Assembly: GCA_004794785.1 (NCBI GenBank)
Contig: SJOL01008935.1
Span: 23,800 to 87,799, forward strand
Reading direction: 5' to 3'
Length of the DNA: 64,000 nt
Source: Opisthorchis felineus
Lineage: Eukaryota; Platyhelminthes; Trematoda; Opisthorchiida; Opisthorchiidae
The notes beneath the pieces were generated by a model. That model was not told the origin of the DNA. It saw only the letters and a list, made by a program, of their open reading frames with translations, and did not search any database. Below are positions 36,201 through 47,566 of the stretch, piece after piece (position 1 is the stretch's first letter; each line of letters opens with the position of its first letter). A program made the position numbers and the translations under genes.

Positions 36201-37190
36201 AAAGTTTTGTGGAGAAGTTGGTTTCTTCACTTGGCTTCTCATTCATTCGATTCAAAAATATTTTGAAAGTGTATATAAACACTAGCGGCATTGGCTTTGT
36301 CCGCGCACACTAGAAGTGGAGCAGCCATCGCGACTTATGCGGAAGAAACTTTCTATTTCGCTGTAGGCCTCCCGTCACTCACAACCAAGGAATCCGTCTC
36401 TGACAATAAGGTTGGTGGATTTTTCTATGATAGCCAGCACACTCTGTATCGGGTGCAGAGCAGGGTTCTTATCTTCACCAGTTTACTGAGAATTAGTAGG
36501 TTCTCGGACAGCATGAGCACACAGCGCATTGGGGTGGCCAGCACTTTGAAGTTTTCGGCACAAGCACAGTGGGTTGAAACGGCAAATTGGGTGCATATAA
36601 CGCTCGCTCGGTAAATAGCAGAGATCAGGTGAACTACGGGCGAACCATCAGACTTGGTATGGCGGTTGGAATACCATCATCGCGACATCGCACTTGGGTC
36701 CGTTGGCAGCCCCGTAAGTGAACAGCTTGGCTGAGTCAGTTGGTTTATCAGGGTGTTTAAGGTTGGCTTGAGAATCGTGACAAATTTAGACCAGAATGGA
36801 CCACAGATATTCTTGGGTCCATCGAGCGCGCAAGGTGATTCATTGCTACCATTAAAAAGGGGCAATAAGACTACTGTATATAGATTGGGACTCAACATAG
36901 GAAAACGTGCTAAGAAAGTCTGCTAGAGGGCACTGATGTATAACCTAGACTGCGGCGCAAAAAAGCAATATGCCAAGAATGGTTACAATTCGTGACTTCT
37001 GTAGCAAGGCAACACTGCCTCATCTCAAAAACGATGATCGACATTCAGGTGGAGGTTTTAGTGAATGGCTACATGAGGCCGATGCGAACTGGTGTGGCCA
37101 CATGTGAATATGATGGACGACCACTAGCTAAGTGGTGCATCAACAGAGTCATAGCTAGTTGTGTACTTGTTCATGAAGCTGGACAGGATT
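33250..37190. other. Intergenic region, no supported gene
   Basis: Frames such as 33444-33689 (-), 34578-34892 (+) and 36291-36614 (+) show no recognised domain, no conserved splice pattern and no RT motif. Confidence 0.4.
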
Positions 37191-37199
37191 GTGAGTAGA

Positions 37200-37665
37200 T
37201 GGATCACAAAACTGTGGTTGAAGCATATGAGACTTTGAAGTAACGTCGTGTAAAAGGATTTTTTTTAGCTTGTAAGCATTCAGTTCGGCAGGATTATTAT
37301 GTATTGGAGATTGCTAAGGCTGCCGAAGATGACAAGCTACCAGGCAGTGGATACAATAGACAGTGGCATATCGACTGGGGATATGGGCGGACTTCTGATA
37401 TTACGTGCCGCGCGGAGAGATGCCAATCAACCACGTTCGAGCAGTGGAACTGAGACGCTTTCAGGTCTTCGACAACCGTCGTTTCAGAATTATAGCTAGT
37501 GTGGGTTGGTAACGGCGAATCAATAACGATGCCGTTAGAAGGCGGGTTTTCGGTCTTGCAACGCGGACTGGATCTCAAGGATTGCCTGCACCATGCTACA
37601 GTAAGGATTGATTTGTTGTATGGCTGCGAAACGTGGCCTCTGAGACCATTGAACCAATCGTACCA
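37200..37665 (+). mobile_element. Internally deleted RTE-type LINE
   Basis: SVRQDYYVLEIAKAAEDDKL matches the RTE endonuclease-RT linker, and the downstream VRIDLLYGCETWPLR is the C-terminal block (in RTE: AVRSVLLYGCETWPLR). Only about 300 nt separate them, so the RT catalytic core is missing, as in the copy at 11343-12380. Confidence 0.7.
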
Positions 37666-37724
37666 CAAGCTCCATTGTTCTAGTTTTTTGGTTCCCACAA
37701 ATATTGTGACTTTTACGTACTAAG

Positions 37725-37835
37725 CTTGTTTCGTCGGTTGGACTTTCCTCGTGCTGTGTTATTGCCCGCCGCGTCCAGATTGTAATGACCTGATCATGCC
37801 TCCACTGGCATGTTCCCTACAAGCTAGGAAATAGA
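37725..37835 (+). mobile_element. LINE-like 3' end with hairpin
   Basis: TGTAATGACCTGATCATGCC, loop TCCACT, GGCATG (stem 37795-37812), then TTCCCTACAAGCTAGGAAATA. It parallels 14150-14275 and, in the hairpin and ACAAG-T-GGAA-TA region, the CR1-like 3' ends. It follows the deleted RTE piece by about 60 bp and may be that element's 3' end. Confidence 0.55.
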
Positions 37836-39289
37836 CCTGTTATGATAGATAGCGTGAATCGTCTTCAGATTTTTCACCGCTGATGCCTCAGAAGCGTTGC
37901 TGGTTTTTGATGGCGTCAACGTATTAGTATCGAGGTGAATATGAAACGGGAATTTGGTTGTGCAGTGGGTAATTCAACCGCGTGAAACATCCAAAGTGGT
38001 CGACTAAGATGACCCGGCCATGCTTTTTGCTCACCGATACACGGTCTACCGAGACTAGTGTTGTTCACCGTACCTGTTTGAGAATAGCGCAAACCGTGGG
38101 CCGGGAAACGTATGACATTTCGGAAGGGTTGGAAAAAGAGTATGAATAGTCTGAATGTTGTTATTTTGTACGGCTTCCAGGAAGGGGTCCCTGCGACCCC
38201 GCCTTCGCTTGTCTAGAGACATTGGAAGAAATGGCGGTTGACTGATGTCAGTGGCGTTCGTATTATCGGTTTCTTTCCAGAATTCATTTCAATTTATCTA
38301 CTATAAACCGTGTACCATGGGCACATTTGTTCTAGCTGCTACAGTTTAGATCACTGGAATGCAAGATAGTATGTGATATACGGCCAAGCACTAGAGACGA
38401 TGGCATGTCCATTTAGATTGAGGAACTTGGAAGCTACGCACTGAAAGCGATACCTGAGATGCACGAGTGTCACTGGCTGCGCGGTTGGGCCATTTCTGTC
38501 ATTGTCATTAACTAGTGTTAAGGGGAACGCAGTATCATTGGTTCCGCAAATATGGACATACTTGTTGCCTGCAGGAAACGACTTTACTGCCTTTACACTC
38601 TTGTTGCAGAGGACAGTACGTCTGTCTTGTGCGTTTAATCGGGGCCTGTCAACCACTTAGAGGATAAAGACAGGATTGACGAAACTATGGCAATGTATGT
38701 TACCCGTATAGGTGTTGGGGGATACTTGTTTCAGGGTCAACGAAGTGGAGTAAACCATGCAGTCCCCAGTCAGATCATCGTCATAATCAGAGACGGAACA
38801 TATGAGGAGTGGCCAGCTTAGTCGTTCGTGTATTCGTGTAGTTTAGGCAAGATTATGGAGGTGGAAATGGGTTGCAATATTTTGGCACGGGCAATGAGTC
38901 AGATGGGGCCTAGACCCCGACATGGAGAAGGGCCTCAGGGTTACTTGAAATAACGAACGGCATTGACCCCGTCATGCGCGTCTGAGATGTGTGGGATTTT
39001 GAGCTGTAGCCGGGTGCTGAAAATCACAGAAAATCGTTTACAAACCCAAGTATAGGGGCTGATAAGCAGTCTCCCACCGTCCCTAGTTGGTGACGGTGCC
39101 AGTGTGGACGATTGCGAGGTGGTTGATAGCTATGATGAGGGAGACGGAACTGTTTTTTTCATCAAGCTACAGGGAATGAGCGTCGGAAAGTGGGAGTGGA
39201 GTAAAGTTAGGTTTTAGTGCTCTAAAGGCGCATAGCTGACATCAAATGGCCGATAACTCAGTAGATCTTGGTTATGGCTTCGTCCATGG

Positions 39290-39490
39290 GTAAACGTCTG
39301 AGGACTCATGAGGTCCTTGAGTTCTAAGATTCAAGTGTATACGACTTGATCTTACAACTGCTCTGTAAACACCCATCTTCAGCGTTAACTTCGCTGGGCC
39401 CATCTTCGGTGTATATATGGATCCTTCATTAGCGACACTGGGGCTGGTCGCCCACGAGGTAAGTTTGCCTTTACAACGGTAAGATGTCCG
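39290..39490 (-). mobile_element. Possible RTE C-terminal remnant
   Basis: The - strand frame contains LTLKMGVYRAVVRSS, resembling the RTE block LS-KGRVYRAAVRS, preceded by a region that could correspond to the YLGS...ARTAF stretch. The match is short. Confidence 0.35.
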
Positions 39491-39679
39491 AACAACCTTA
39501 TCAAATATATACACGAGATTAAATCGAATATACATTTTTATTTCCGATTCATCGCCGAGTGAACATGGTCCACTGAAAAACGAAAGAAACGACTGTCCAT
39601 TATGGTTGCACCATTCAACAAATAAAAACAGTCTTCTGATGGCTTCTGATGGTTTTCTGATTCTCACGCGCGGATATGG

Positions 39680-39985
39680 CGGAGCGATATTGCGAACGGC
39701 TATGAAGTTGATGGCCGGTCGTTGGTCTCTGGGTTAGGCTATCATGCAGATTTGCAGCCATGTATTCCTCAGCCCGCATATGTACTGGCCTGTTGTTTAC
39801 TATAAGTGGCAAAGGTAAGCGACAACGCGTACAGTTATGAGTACGAAGGGCCCTCGTTGGTCGTTGGATTAAGCTATCTTGCATAGCTGAGGCAACATAA
39901 TCAGCGTCGCACATAGACACGGGTCCAGCAGTTACAATAAAGAGCCAAGGTAGGCGACAGCGCGTGCAGTTATCATGATGAGTGA
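39680..39985. repeat. Tandem repeat, 135-bp unit, about 2.3 copies
   Basis: GTTGGTCTCTGGGTTAGGCT at 39721 recurs as GTTGGTCGTTGGATTAAGCT at 39856, offset 135. AAGGTAAGCGACAACGCGTA recurs as AAGGTAGGCGACAGCGCGTG, and a third partial unit precedes 39721 (AGCGATATTGCGAACGGCTA). The period is divisible by three, and the - strand translation repeats too (LHDSLTQRPT against MQDSLIQRPT). Confidence 0.85.
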
Positions 39986-40536
39986 TAATATCTGGCCTTA
40001 ATTTCCGTCATTGTAGTTGGGCTTTATGACATAGTCCAGCCAAGGAGTGTCCTTAGTTCTAATGAGAACGGTGTCGTTGTGTTGGTAATTTACGTGCGGA
40101 TATAACACTGCCCCCGTCTACCGACTAGTTGTGCAGAACAAAAATTTCAAGGTCAGGTGTAGTAGAAGCTTTGCATTCTAGCCCATCCATAGATCCTTAA
40201 CCATGTTTTTATACCAGATAACTATTTATTTACGGTGGTCCCCCAATTAGCTGCGATCAAAAAGGCCAACAGGTTTCCTTCCTTCAGTAGGCCTAATCTT
40301 TTCAGTGTTAGTACCCAGTTCGTCGAGCACGTTAGTCCTCAGTCACATGTTTGTCCCTGTTGACGTGCTGCCACTGTTCCACGCTTCCACAGTCCTATCT
40401 AAACTGCCAGCTCATATAGGAGGCCAAGATTAACCGAGACCCTCGCAATACAACCTACAGTTTTCCTACTACCCTAGGGCTCTCTCAACCGTATTCCCCC
40501 AGATCAATTATTCCTCAACCTGCTCCGGGTATCATC

Positions 40537-41202
40537 ATGACACCGCTCCCGTCTTCCTCAAAGCGGTTGCTAGACCCCGAATCCCCGACATCTATCTCCC
40601 CAGTATGTTCAAAGAAGCACCCCACAGCCAGAAGATGCAGCTCCCAACCCCCCCACATTTCGAGGCCGGCAAAGACGGCACTCCAAGAAACCTCTGATTG
40701 TTCAGTAGTACTAACTGACATATCTTTGCCTCCTCAGCCTGGCTACACTATTCTCTCACAGCTGCTAGTAGGATCTCAGGTCCTGAAAAACCTGGAAAAT
40801 CTCAGAACATGTCTGCACAAGATAGAAAATGAAGTGTCGTCCCTCCGAACCATACAGTCTATTGCATGTCTGCTAAATCCTCACGCAACATGCAATGAAA
40901 CCGATCTAGAAGAAGCATCAATTCTTATTGACACGATTGCGTCTGAGATTTGTCAACGCGTCGAATGTCGACATCAGGTCCTAATATTCAACGCACCTGA
41001 TCGAATTCCGCTTGAACATACCAAAACTGCCATCCTGACTGCATGTGGCATGCTGGACACCATGCGCACAGCTCGACGGCTCCGAAAGCTGAAGCCATCC
41101 ATGTGCTATCCAATAATAATGCAACTCCGGGATAAAAAGGGTGCAGCGCGTCTGCTATCATCCCAGGCCCTTCTCTTCTATACCAAAAATTCCAAACCAT
41201 AA
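40537..41202 (+). CDS. CR1-like LINE ORF1, N-terminal part
   Basis: A 221-codon open frame that opens at an ATG. It begins with a Ser/Pro/Lys-rich tail and continues into a helical segment with heptad-like hydrophobic spacing (QLLVGSQVLKNLENLRTCLH and KIENEVSSLRTIQS), which suggests a coiled coil. A region follows that reads ILIDTIASEICQRVECRHQV, LIFNAPDRIPLEHTKTAIL and CGMLDTMRTARRLRKLKPSM. This layout (coiled coil, then a basic RNA-binding-like fold) is usual for LINE ORF1 proteins that coat the element RNA. It is not a host gene: it sits directly upstream of the repeat and the endonuclease. Confidence 0.65.
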   Translation: MTPLPSSSKRLLDPESPTSISPVCSKKHPTARRCSSQPPHISRPAKTALQETSDCSVVLTDISLPPQPGYTILSQLLVGSQVLKNLENLRTCLHKIENEVSSLRTIQSIACLLNPHATCNETDLEEASILIDTIASEICQRVECRHQVLIFNAPDRIPLEHTKTAILTACGMLDTMRTARRLRKLKPSMCYPIIMQLRDKKGAARLLSSQALLFYTKNSKP

Positions 41203-41260
41203 AAATTAAAGCTGCCCGTACTCGAATGCAAAGACAGCCTACCAAAAGTCAACTGAACCT

Positions 41261-42187
41261 GTTGCCCCATCAACCGCTAGTTTTTGTGTTGACGCTCCCA
41301 TGGTACCCTTAAACTCCCAGTGCTCTGTGAGTACTCCCAGCACCGAACACGCACTACACTATTCAGCAGCCTCTAGCTTCACAGACTTGCAAAACCCTGA
41401 GCCCTCCATCGCTCCTACAAATTGACTTTTTGCTTAACCACCCATGAAAGCTGTAAATATCTCCATCAGCTAAGTAGAACTCTCTCCAGGCCCTGAAACG
41501 ATTGATGCGGTACGTGTCCCAACCAGAGCAATGGCTACATCAGTTGTTGACAGCATTCGTTCTCGTCACAGACTCCCTGACCTTCTGTCTCTCCGCGTTC
41601 CGCCTCCGCCAAAGTACGCCTTCGGTCTCAAGCATTAATTGTTAAGGCCACGATACGTAACGCACCCTCAACTGCATCCCCGGAAATCTGACCCTTCGTA
41701 TGTTGTCCTACCTAAACCCGTTGCGCCATCAACTACCAGTACGTACGTTGACACCGCCACGGAACCCTTATACTCTCAGTGCTCTGTGGTTGCTCCCAGC
41801 ACTGGACCCACACCAAAATATCCAGTAGCTTCTTGCTTCATAGCCTTACAGGACCCTGAGCCCTCCATCGCTCCTGCAAGTGGACTTTCTGCTTCACCAT
41901 CCGCGAAAACTGTAAATGCCCCCATCAGCCAAGTAGAACTCTCTTCTGGTGCTGACGCGTTGCTGAAGACTGACGTGGCACGTCTCCCAGCCAGAGCAAT
42001 GACTACACCAAACAATGACAGCAATTGGGCTCATCGCAGACCTCCTGGCCTGCTGTCTCTCCGCGTTCCACCTCCGCCAAAATACGCCTTCGGACTGAAA
42101 CATTTATCATCAAGGCCGCGATACGTGAGGCACCCTCAACTACTCTCTCGAGATTCTGTCTCTTGTTCTTCACAAGATAACTGGACT
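41261..42187 (+). repeat. Two in-frame tandem units of 459-468 bp inside LINE ORF1
   Basis: GTTGCCCCATCAACC at 41261 recurs as GTTGCGCCATCAACT at 41720 (offset 459). CTCTCCGCGTTCCGCCTCCG at about 41589 recurs at about 42057 (offset 468), and CGATACGT at 41651 recurs at 42119. The difference of nine bases keeps the frame. The second unit is open (in the frame 41639-42646), while the first contains stops. The encoded peptide is rich in Pro, Ser and Ala (DPEPSIAPASGLSASPSAK, SLRVPPPPKYAFGLKH). Confidence 0.9.
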
Positions 42188-42646
42188 TTGCCCCGGCCTC
42201 TCCACAGTTACATGGCAAGTACATCAAACCACACGTACTGCGAGCTTGGCAAAACCTCACATCTGCAAATACCGGCGGCCAGCTCAGACCCTTATGTGCT
42301 TCCACCACCCTGCTCACCCATTTCCGTCCCAACCGTAGACCATCTTCGGATGCCACTTATCCCCCCACACCCACCGCCCCTTTCTGCACCATATCACTCT
42401 CCGCACCTCCTGCTGATGCGAATGAGTTCATGTCCCAAAACCCCTCCAACTGCACCCCAGCCTTCCAGAAATCTTCGCTACCCCATAATGAACCGCATAC
42501 TCTACCTTCTGCCGTGGATTCAAACCTACTTCACCCATCAATCACCTCCATACACCCAGTGGTTAGTACACTTCGACCTATTCCGGACACACGCCAAATC
42601 AACTCTAATTCATGTACCCTCACATCCCCCACGCATTTTCCCCTAG
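41639..42646 (+). CDS. CR1-like LINE ORF1, proline-rich C-terminal part
   Basis: The 335-codon frame covers the end of repeat unit 1 and all of unit 2, then a Pro/His/Ser-rich region (PPCSPISVPTVDHLRMPLIP). It is very rich in Pro, Ser and Thr and probably disordered. Its first codon (TTG) is arbitrary; it is the continuation of the upstream ORF1 broken by stops. It overlaps the start of the endonuclease-containing frame at 42430. Confidence 0.6.
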   Translation: MLRPRYVTHPQLHPRKSDPSYVVLPKPVAPSTTSTYVDTATEPLYSQCSVVAPSTGPTPKYPVASCFIALQDPEPSIAPASGLSASPSAKTVNAPISQVELSSGADALLKTDVARLPARAMTTPNNDSNWAHRRPPGLLSLRVPPPPKYAFGLKHLSSRPRYVRHPQLLSRDSVSCSSQDNWTLPRPLHSYMASTSNHTYCELGKTSHLQIPAASSDPYVLPPPCSPISVPTVDHLRMPLIPPHPPPLSAPYHSPHLLLMRMSSCPKTPPTAPQPSRNLRYPIMNRILYLLPWIQTYFTHQSPPYTQWLVHFDLFRTHAKSTLIHVPSHPPRIFP

Positions 42647-43340
42647 TACGGAACTCCACCGTAAACGAGGTTAGTAAATTCCTAATTAGTATGTGCCCGC
42701 CAATGGACCTATCAATGATGCTATCCAACGCTCGCTCACTGCTGCCAAAAGTCCATACTTTCCGTGCCATTATCGCCGTTGCACAACCAAATCTGATTTG
42801 TGTGACTGAAAAATGGATCTCAGTTGAGACTCCAGACACGGCCGTTTCAATCCCTGGTTATAAAGTCCACCGCTCTGACAGGAGAAACTCAAGGGGTGGA
42901 GGCTGTGCCATCTATTTCAAATCGGAACTTCATGCAACCCCCATTGATGATTCCAACTTAGAAGGGATTCCAGAGGCTACCTGGATCCCCATAGAACGGA
43001 TCAAGTGACCTGTGCTAGTAGGTTGTATTTATCCACCACCGGCCCCCTCCCCCGCCTCGATAACTGACTTATCCTGTATTATCTCCACTGCACATGCCCT
43101 TCCCCATTCGTCGAAATTCGTGCTGGGTGAATTCAACCTACCGGATATTTCCTGGTCTCCTTTTTTGGGCCCTACTCGTTGCGCCTCGCTGCATTCCCAA
43201 CTTAGTGTGGAGGGTTGGTCCCAGATTGTGCGCAGCCCCACTCGTGACCAACATACCTTAGACCTAATTTTATCGAATGAGGGTCATCTGGCTACGGCCG
43301 CAGCTGGTCCATGCTTCCCAGGTGGTGATCACTGCGTCGT
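42430..43340 (+). pseudogene. CR1-like LINE endonuclease domain
   Basis: The frame to 43008 ends with MMLSNARSLLPKVHTFRAII, VTEKWIS (Glu of the T-E-x-W motif), IPGYKVHRSDRRNSRGGGCA. After a stop, the next frame gives VGCIYPPP, FVLGEFN (the usual G-D-F-N motif, with Asp changed to Glu), TLDLILSN and GGDHCVVSC (the S/G-D-H motif). These are the catalytic signatures of APE-type endonucleases that nick target DNA, in the expected order. The stop at 43006-43008 and the D-to-E change argue against activity. Confidence 0.85.
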
Positions 43341-43499
43341 TTCGTGCAACGCAGTCAGGTATGGCGAAACTGTTCCTCTGAGTACTTCCCTCTTTCACCT
43401 CCTGACTCCGGATATTTTGTTGGCTTTTCCCTCCTTGCTGGCCTCTCGGGACTGGAACGACTTCTTTCTCTCGACAAACACAACACATTTGTGATATCT

Positions 43500-45230
43500 T
43501 CCAGCAAAACCTATTGGTTTCTCTGTACCTTGCTGCTCCAATTAAGAGTTTTCCCCCTGATATCTCCCGGCATGATAAATTATTGAAAACCTTGGACAAT
43601 GAAGTCCTTCGAGCTGGCAGAGAATATCGGAAAACTCGGGATTTCTCATTAATACTCCTCATCATCAAGCTTTCAACTGACCAAGAGTCATTCTGGGTGT
43701 CCCTCGAATGCCGTAAAGGGAGCACCACTCTCAGGGACCCTTCTGGCTGTAAATTACTCAGCCGCCTATTCCGTGGGCGCTGTACCGCAAACGGTCACTC
43801 AGTTACTTGTCTGCGTCCCACCGACGGTAGTTTTATCATCAATCCTGTCAATACAGCCGACCACCTGAACGTTTACTTTGCCAGCTGCTACCTGCCCTTT
43901 CCTCCCAAACTCTGTCCCACAATCCCTGCTGCACATTTCACATCTCCACAACAGAGTAGCCACCCGTCTATTAGCAACGTGACCAGCGGATTTATCACCC
44001 CTTCTTCAAACCCTCAAGCACTCCACCTTGCCGGGGGCCGAGGGCATACCATGACGTGCCCTGAGACAAGGCGGTCAAGATGTCAAAACCCCTGACTTAA
44101 ATCTGTTTAATCATTCAATCAACTGTGTAATCGTCCCCTCCCAGTGGAAACAATTTGTTGTTTGCCCCCTTTTCAAATCCGGATCGAGGCAAATTACTTC
44201 TAACCACAGAGGGATCCGTCATACCCCCCTTTTAATGCGAACCCTTGAACGTCTGGTCGGAGGCCCGTTAATCAGGTTCCTCCTAGCTACAAATACCGTA
44301 AATGATCGACAGTACGGATTCCTATCTCAGAGGTCCGTCAATGGCTGCCAACTTCACTTCTTTGAGACCGTCACAGCAGCCTAGGATGCCGGACACTCTA
44401 TTGTTACACTCTATTTGGATATCCAGAAAGCCTTTGACCAGGTACCTCACGCATCCCTACTGGAAAAACTTAATTCTGTCGGCATCACTGGATCCTTATT
44501 CCAGTGGTTCACCTCCTATCTATCTGATGGGTCACAGATAACACAAATTGGTGACAAACAGTCATCCCCACTACCGATCACCATGGAGTCATTCAGGGGA
44601 GCGTGCTAGGTCCCATCCTCCTCCTACTGTATATCAACAACGTCTTCGACGCCGTATCCCATGGTAAACCCTTCCTTTTCGCGGACCATATAAAAATCAC
44701 TTACACATTCCCCCTCTGCTAAAGCTCTTACCTTTTGCCAGATCAACAAGACTAAGACCCTCCGACTCGCTGGTCAAGTGCCTATAGCCTGAGCTTATCT
44801 TATTCCAAGTCCCATATAACCTTCTGCCACTGCTCCGTCCCAGCAGATACGTTCACAATTAATGGGAACCCCGTCACTCATTCCACAGAGATCAAAGACT
44901 CTGGTCTCAGACACTCCTGCACCTTTAGTTTTTCTCATCAAGTCCAGTTCCAGGTTGCCCGAGCACGTAGGCTCCGCTTTCTAATATTACTCTCCTTCCA
45001 TCTTCGAGACGCAAAGGTCGCAATTTTCAAACTATGCGTCCGACCAGTTGTGGACTACTGTCCTGCTTTCTCTTCCCTTTATACCCAAAGTTGTAGGCTA
45101 GCACTCGAGAACGTCCAGCGATCATTCATCAAAAAGTTACCCCCACAGACCAGTCCTCGCTCCTACCGCTCCCGCTGTATAATCGTAGGCCTCGAGCCAC
45201 CACGGCTCAGACAGTTGAAGCTAAATTAAA
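43500..45230 (+). pseudogene. CR1-like LINE reverse transcriptase, catalytic box mutated
   Basis: The linker (about 43514-44030) is followed by WKQFVVCPLFKSGSRQITSN, DIQKAFDQVPHASLLEKLNS (first catalytic Asp), WFTSYLSDGSQ, GVIQGSVLGPILLLLYINNV, PFLFADHIKI and the thumb/C-terminal part (VVDYCPAFSSLYTQS, VQRSFIKKLPP, GLEPPRLRQLKLN). The catalytic F-A-D-D box reads F-A-D-H at 44678-44689. Frame changes occur near 44400 and 44600, and there are stops after 44700. Confidence 0.85.
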
Positions 45231-45394
45231 CTCTCCTACACCGTCTGTTGCTCCGTAATGCTTTTTTAGTAGACGCTAGCCCAAGCGTAAAGTTATATAC
45301 GCGCTATAAAATCCGCAAATCCAGCAACCTCTTATTGTGCCCTCAAGCGCGTACAAACCTATCCATTTGATGATCTGCTCCACAGTTCACTAAA

Positions 45395-45690
45395 CTCTCA
45401 CACACAAAACACCGCTGTACGCCTCTGCTTGACATGGCAGCTCACCAATGCTCAGTCGCCGTTTAGCCATAGTGCATTCGCCCTGAATATCATCATTCCA
45501 TTCCCATTGTCCCGCTGGCAACTGTCATTTCACTCGGTTTTTCCGCGACTTGCCAGCCAGCGGCTGTTTGCTGTTTGCTTGTTCGAATTGACTGAGCTGT
45601 TTTTACTGGCCTTGCTTCCCCCCGACCAGAAAAATACTTGTAGCTGGAGCACGTTTTTAATGCACAAACCGCATTTATGACTGCTTGGAT
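45395..45690 (+). repeat. CR1-like LINE 3' UTR, copy 1
   Basis: Aligns with 48285-48600 over about 300 bp: GTACGCCTCTG-TTG-C, CGTTTAGCCAT, CCATTGTCCC--TGG, GGCTGTTTGC-GTTTGCTTGT, TTTACTGGCCT--CTTCCC and TTAATGCACAA-CC. Confidence 0.8.
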
Positions 45691-45699
45691 GGCTTTCCA

Positions 45700-46729
45700 C
45701 CTTGCAGATCTGGTAGCATGCACGAGGGATGAAAACCTCGTATGGTGGACGGGTACGCCCCGCAGGGAGGGTCGCCCTGTTACGTTGCACCATAGTGCGT
45801 TCGTATACCAGCAACCCCTCCAGTAGCACGGGTGCATCGCCCATTGCCGGTGGTTCTGAGCCTGGCCTTTAAGTTCAGGAAATTAAAAAAGGGCACTGCT
45901 GTCTTCCGTTTGTTGCTGCTGGTGTTGGACTCGCCTCGGCTGAGTTATTTATCTGGCAAAGCCATAAACTACACATGAGAAAAAACAGGCCTTCCGTCTG
46001 TAAAAAACTATATATCAGGAATAACCTGAAGAAACTCTGCGATGCACATGGCCTACATCGACGTGCATAGCTGTAGCTGCCTTCATCAGAATCGAGGCTA
46101 CACCGCACCAAAACCCACCTCGTCAACCAAAAAAAATAAAACCCACCCGCTGCTCCCAGGAGTGGGGACATACAATATTCATATATATTTATAGTGAGAC
46201 TCCAATCCCTCCACTCTCAGCATGCGGGGCTAGCGTCGAAGGTCTTTTTCGCAATGCACCACTTATAGACTAAAGCTGATAGTAGTGCCCCGGGGACTGG
46301 TGACCATTCTCATTACGTTCGCCTTCTCACCTAGCTTGTCCTAGCACTGTCCAACTCACTAATAACCCCCAGGAAATCTAGTTCGCCATCTCAGATGTTC
46401 CACCTCAACCAGTCCATACATGTTAGGTTTCCCTTACCACGCCGCCTCTCTGCCCACTACATCGAAATGTCCTCTGTCTAAGGCAGCGCAATAGCATATA
46501 TTGGCAATCTTAGCTTGACTTTGATGACTAGAATACTGAGTGTGTGGTGTGTGTGGTGAACTTTCAGTTTGTCTTTCTTCTTAAGGGAGTATATCCTGTC
46601 TGATGACTCCTATAACTATCTAGGCCTTAATGATCTCACCCCACCTCATCTTCTTCCCAAGCTTCGACCTGCGGTAATAAGTGCTATGGATGTCCTGTTT
46701 GGCCATTATCCACTCCACTCGATCTGTGC
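45700..46729. other. Unresolved repeat-rich stretch before the gap
   Basis: No motif is supported. An AT-rich run at 46163-46195 could be a LINE tail. The open frame entering the gap at 46569 encodes nothing recognised. Confidence 0.4.
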
Positions 46730-47566
46730 NNNNNNNNNNNNNNNNNNNNNNNNNNNNNNNNNNNNNNNNNNNNNNNNNNNNNNNNNNNNNNNNNNNNNNN
46801 NNNNNNNNNNNNNNNNNNNNNNNNNNNNNNNNNNNNNNNNNNNNNNNNNNNNNNNNNNNNNNNNNNNNNNNNNNNNNNNNNNNNNNNNNNNNNNNNNNNN
46901 NNNNNNNNNNNNNNNNNNNNNNNNNNNNNNNNNNNNNNNNNNNNNNNNNNNNNNNNNNNNNNNNNNNNNNNNNNNNNNNNNNNNNNNNNNNNNNNNNNNN
47001 NNNNNNNNNNNNNNNNNNNNNNNNNNNNNNNNNNNNNNNNNNNNNNNNNNNNNNNNNNNNNNNNNNNNNNNNNNNNNNNNNNNNNNNNNNNNNNNNNNNN
47101 NNNNNNNNNNNNNNNNNNNNNNNNNNNNNNNNNNNNNNNNNNNNNNNNNNNNNNNNNNNNNNNNNNNNNNNNNNNNNNNNNNNNNNNNNNNNNNNNNNNN
47201 NNNNNNNNNNNNNNNNNNNNNNNNNNNNNNNNNNNNNNNNNNNNNNNNNNNNNNNNNNNNNNNNNNNNNNNNNNNNNNNNNNNNNNNNNNNNNNNNNNNN
47301 NNNNNNNNNNNNNNNNNNNNNNNNNNNNNNNNNNNNNNNNNNNNNNNNNNNNNNNNNNNNNNNNNNNNNNNNNNNNNNNNNNNNNNNNNNNNNNNNNNNN
47401 NNNNNNNNNNNNNNNNNNNNNNNNNNNNNNNNNNNNNNNNNNNNNNNNNNNNNNNNNNNNNNNNNNNNNNNNNNNNNNNNNNNNNNNNNNNNNNNNNNNN
47501 NNNNNNNNNNNNNNNNNNNNNNNNNNNNNNNNNNNNNNNNNNNNNNNNNNNNNNNNNNNNNNNNNN
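46730..47566. other. Assembly gap (837 N)
   Basis: Unresolved bases. The three open frames that cross it are artefacts. It sits inside LINE sequence, consistent with a repeat-induced assembly break. Confidence 1.

Larger units (their letters stand above)
40240..45700 (+). mobile_element. CR1-like LINE, near full-length but mutated
   Basis: Order on the + strand: a first ORF region (40537-42650), an apurinic-type endonuclease (about 42690-43340), a linker, a reverse transcriptase (about 44100-45230) and a 3' UTR whose relative is at 48285-48600. ORF1 and ORF2 parts are open over long stretches but contain stops (for example at 43006-43008) and frame changes. The start and end are estimated: nothing LINE-like is recognised before 40.2 kb, and homology to the second 3' UTR ends near 45.69 kb. 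Motif style (S-N-A-R-S-L, F-L-F-A-D, G-S-V-L-G-P) fits the CR1/Jockey group. Confidence 0.85.

Noticed and set aside
41639..42646. 335-codon Pro/Ser-rich ORF as a host gene
   Set aside because: It lies between a coiled-coil LINE ORF1 segment and a LINE endonuclease, and is part of the element.
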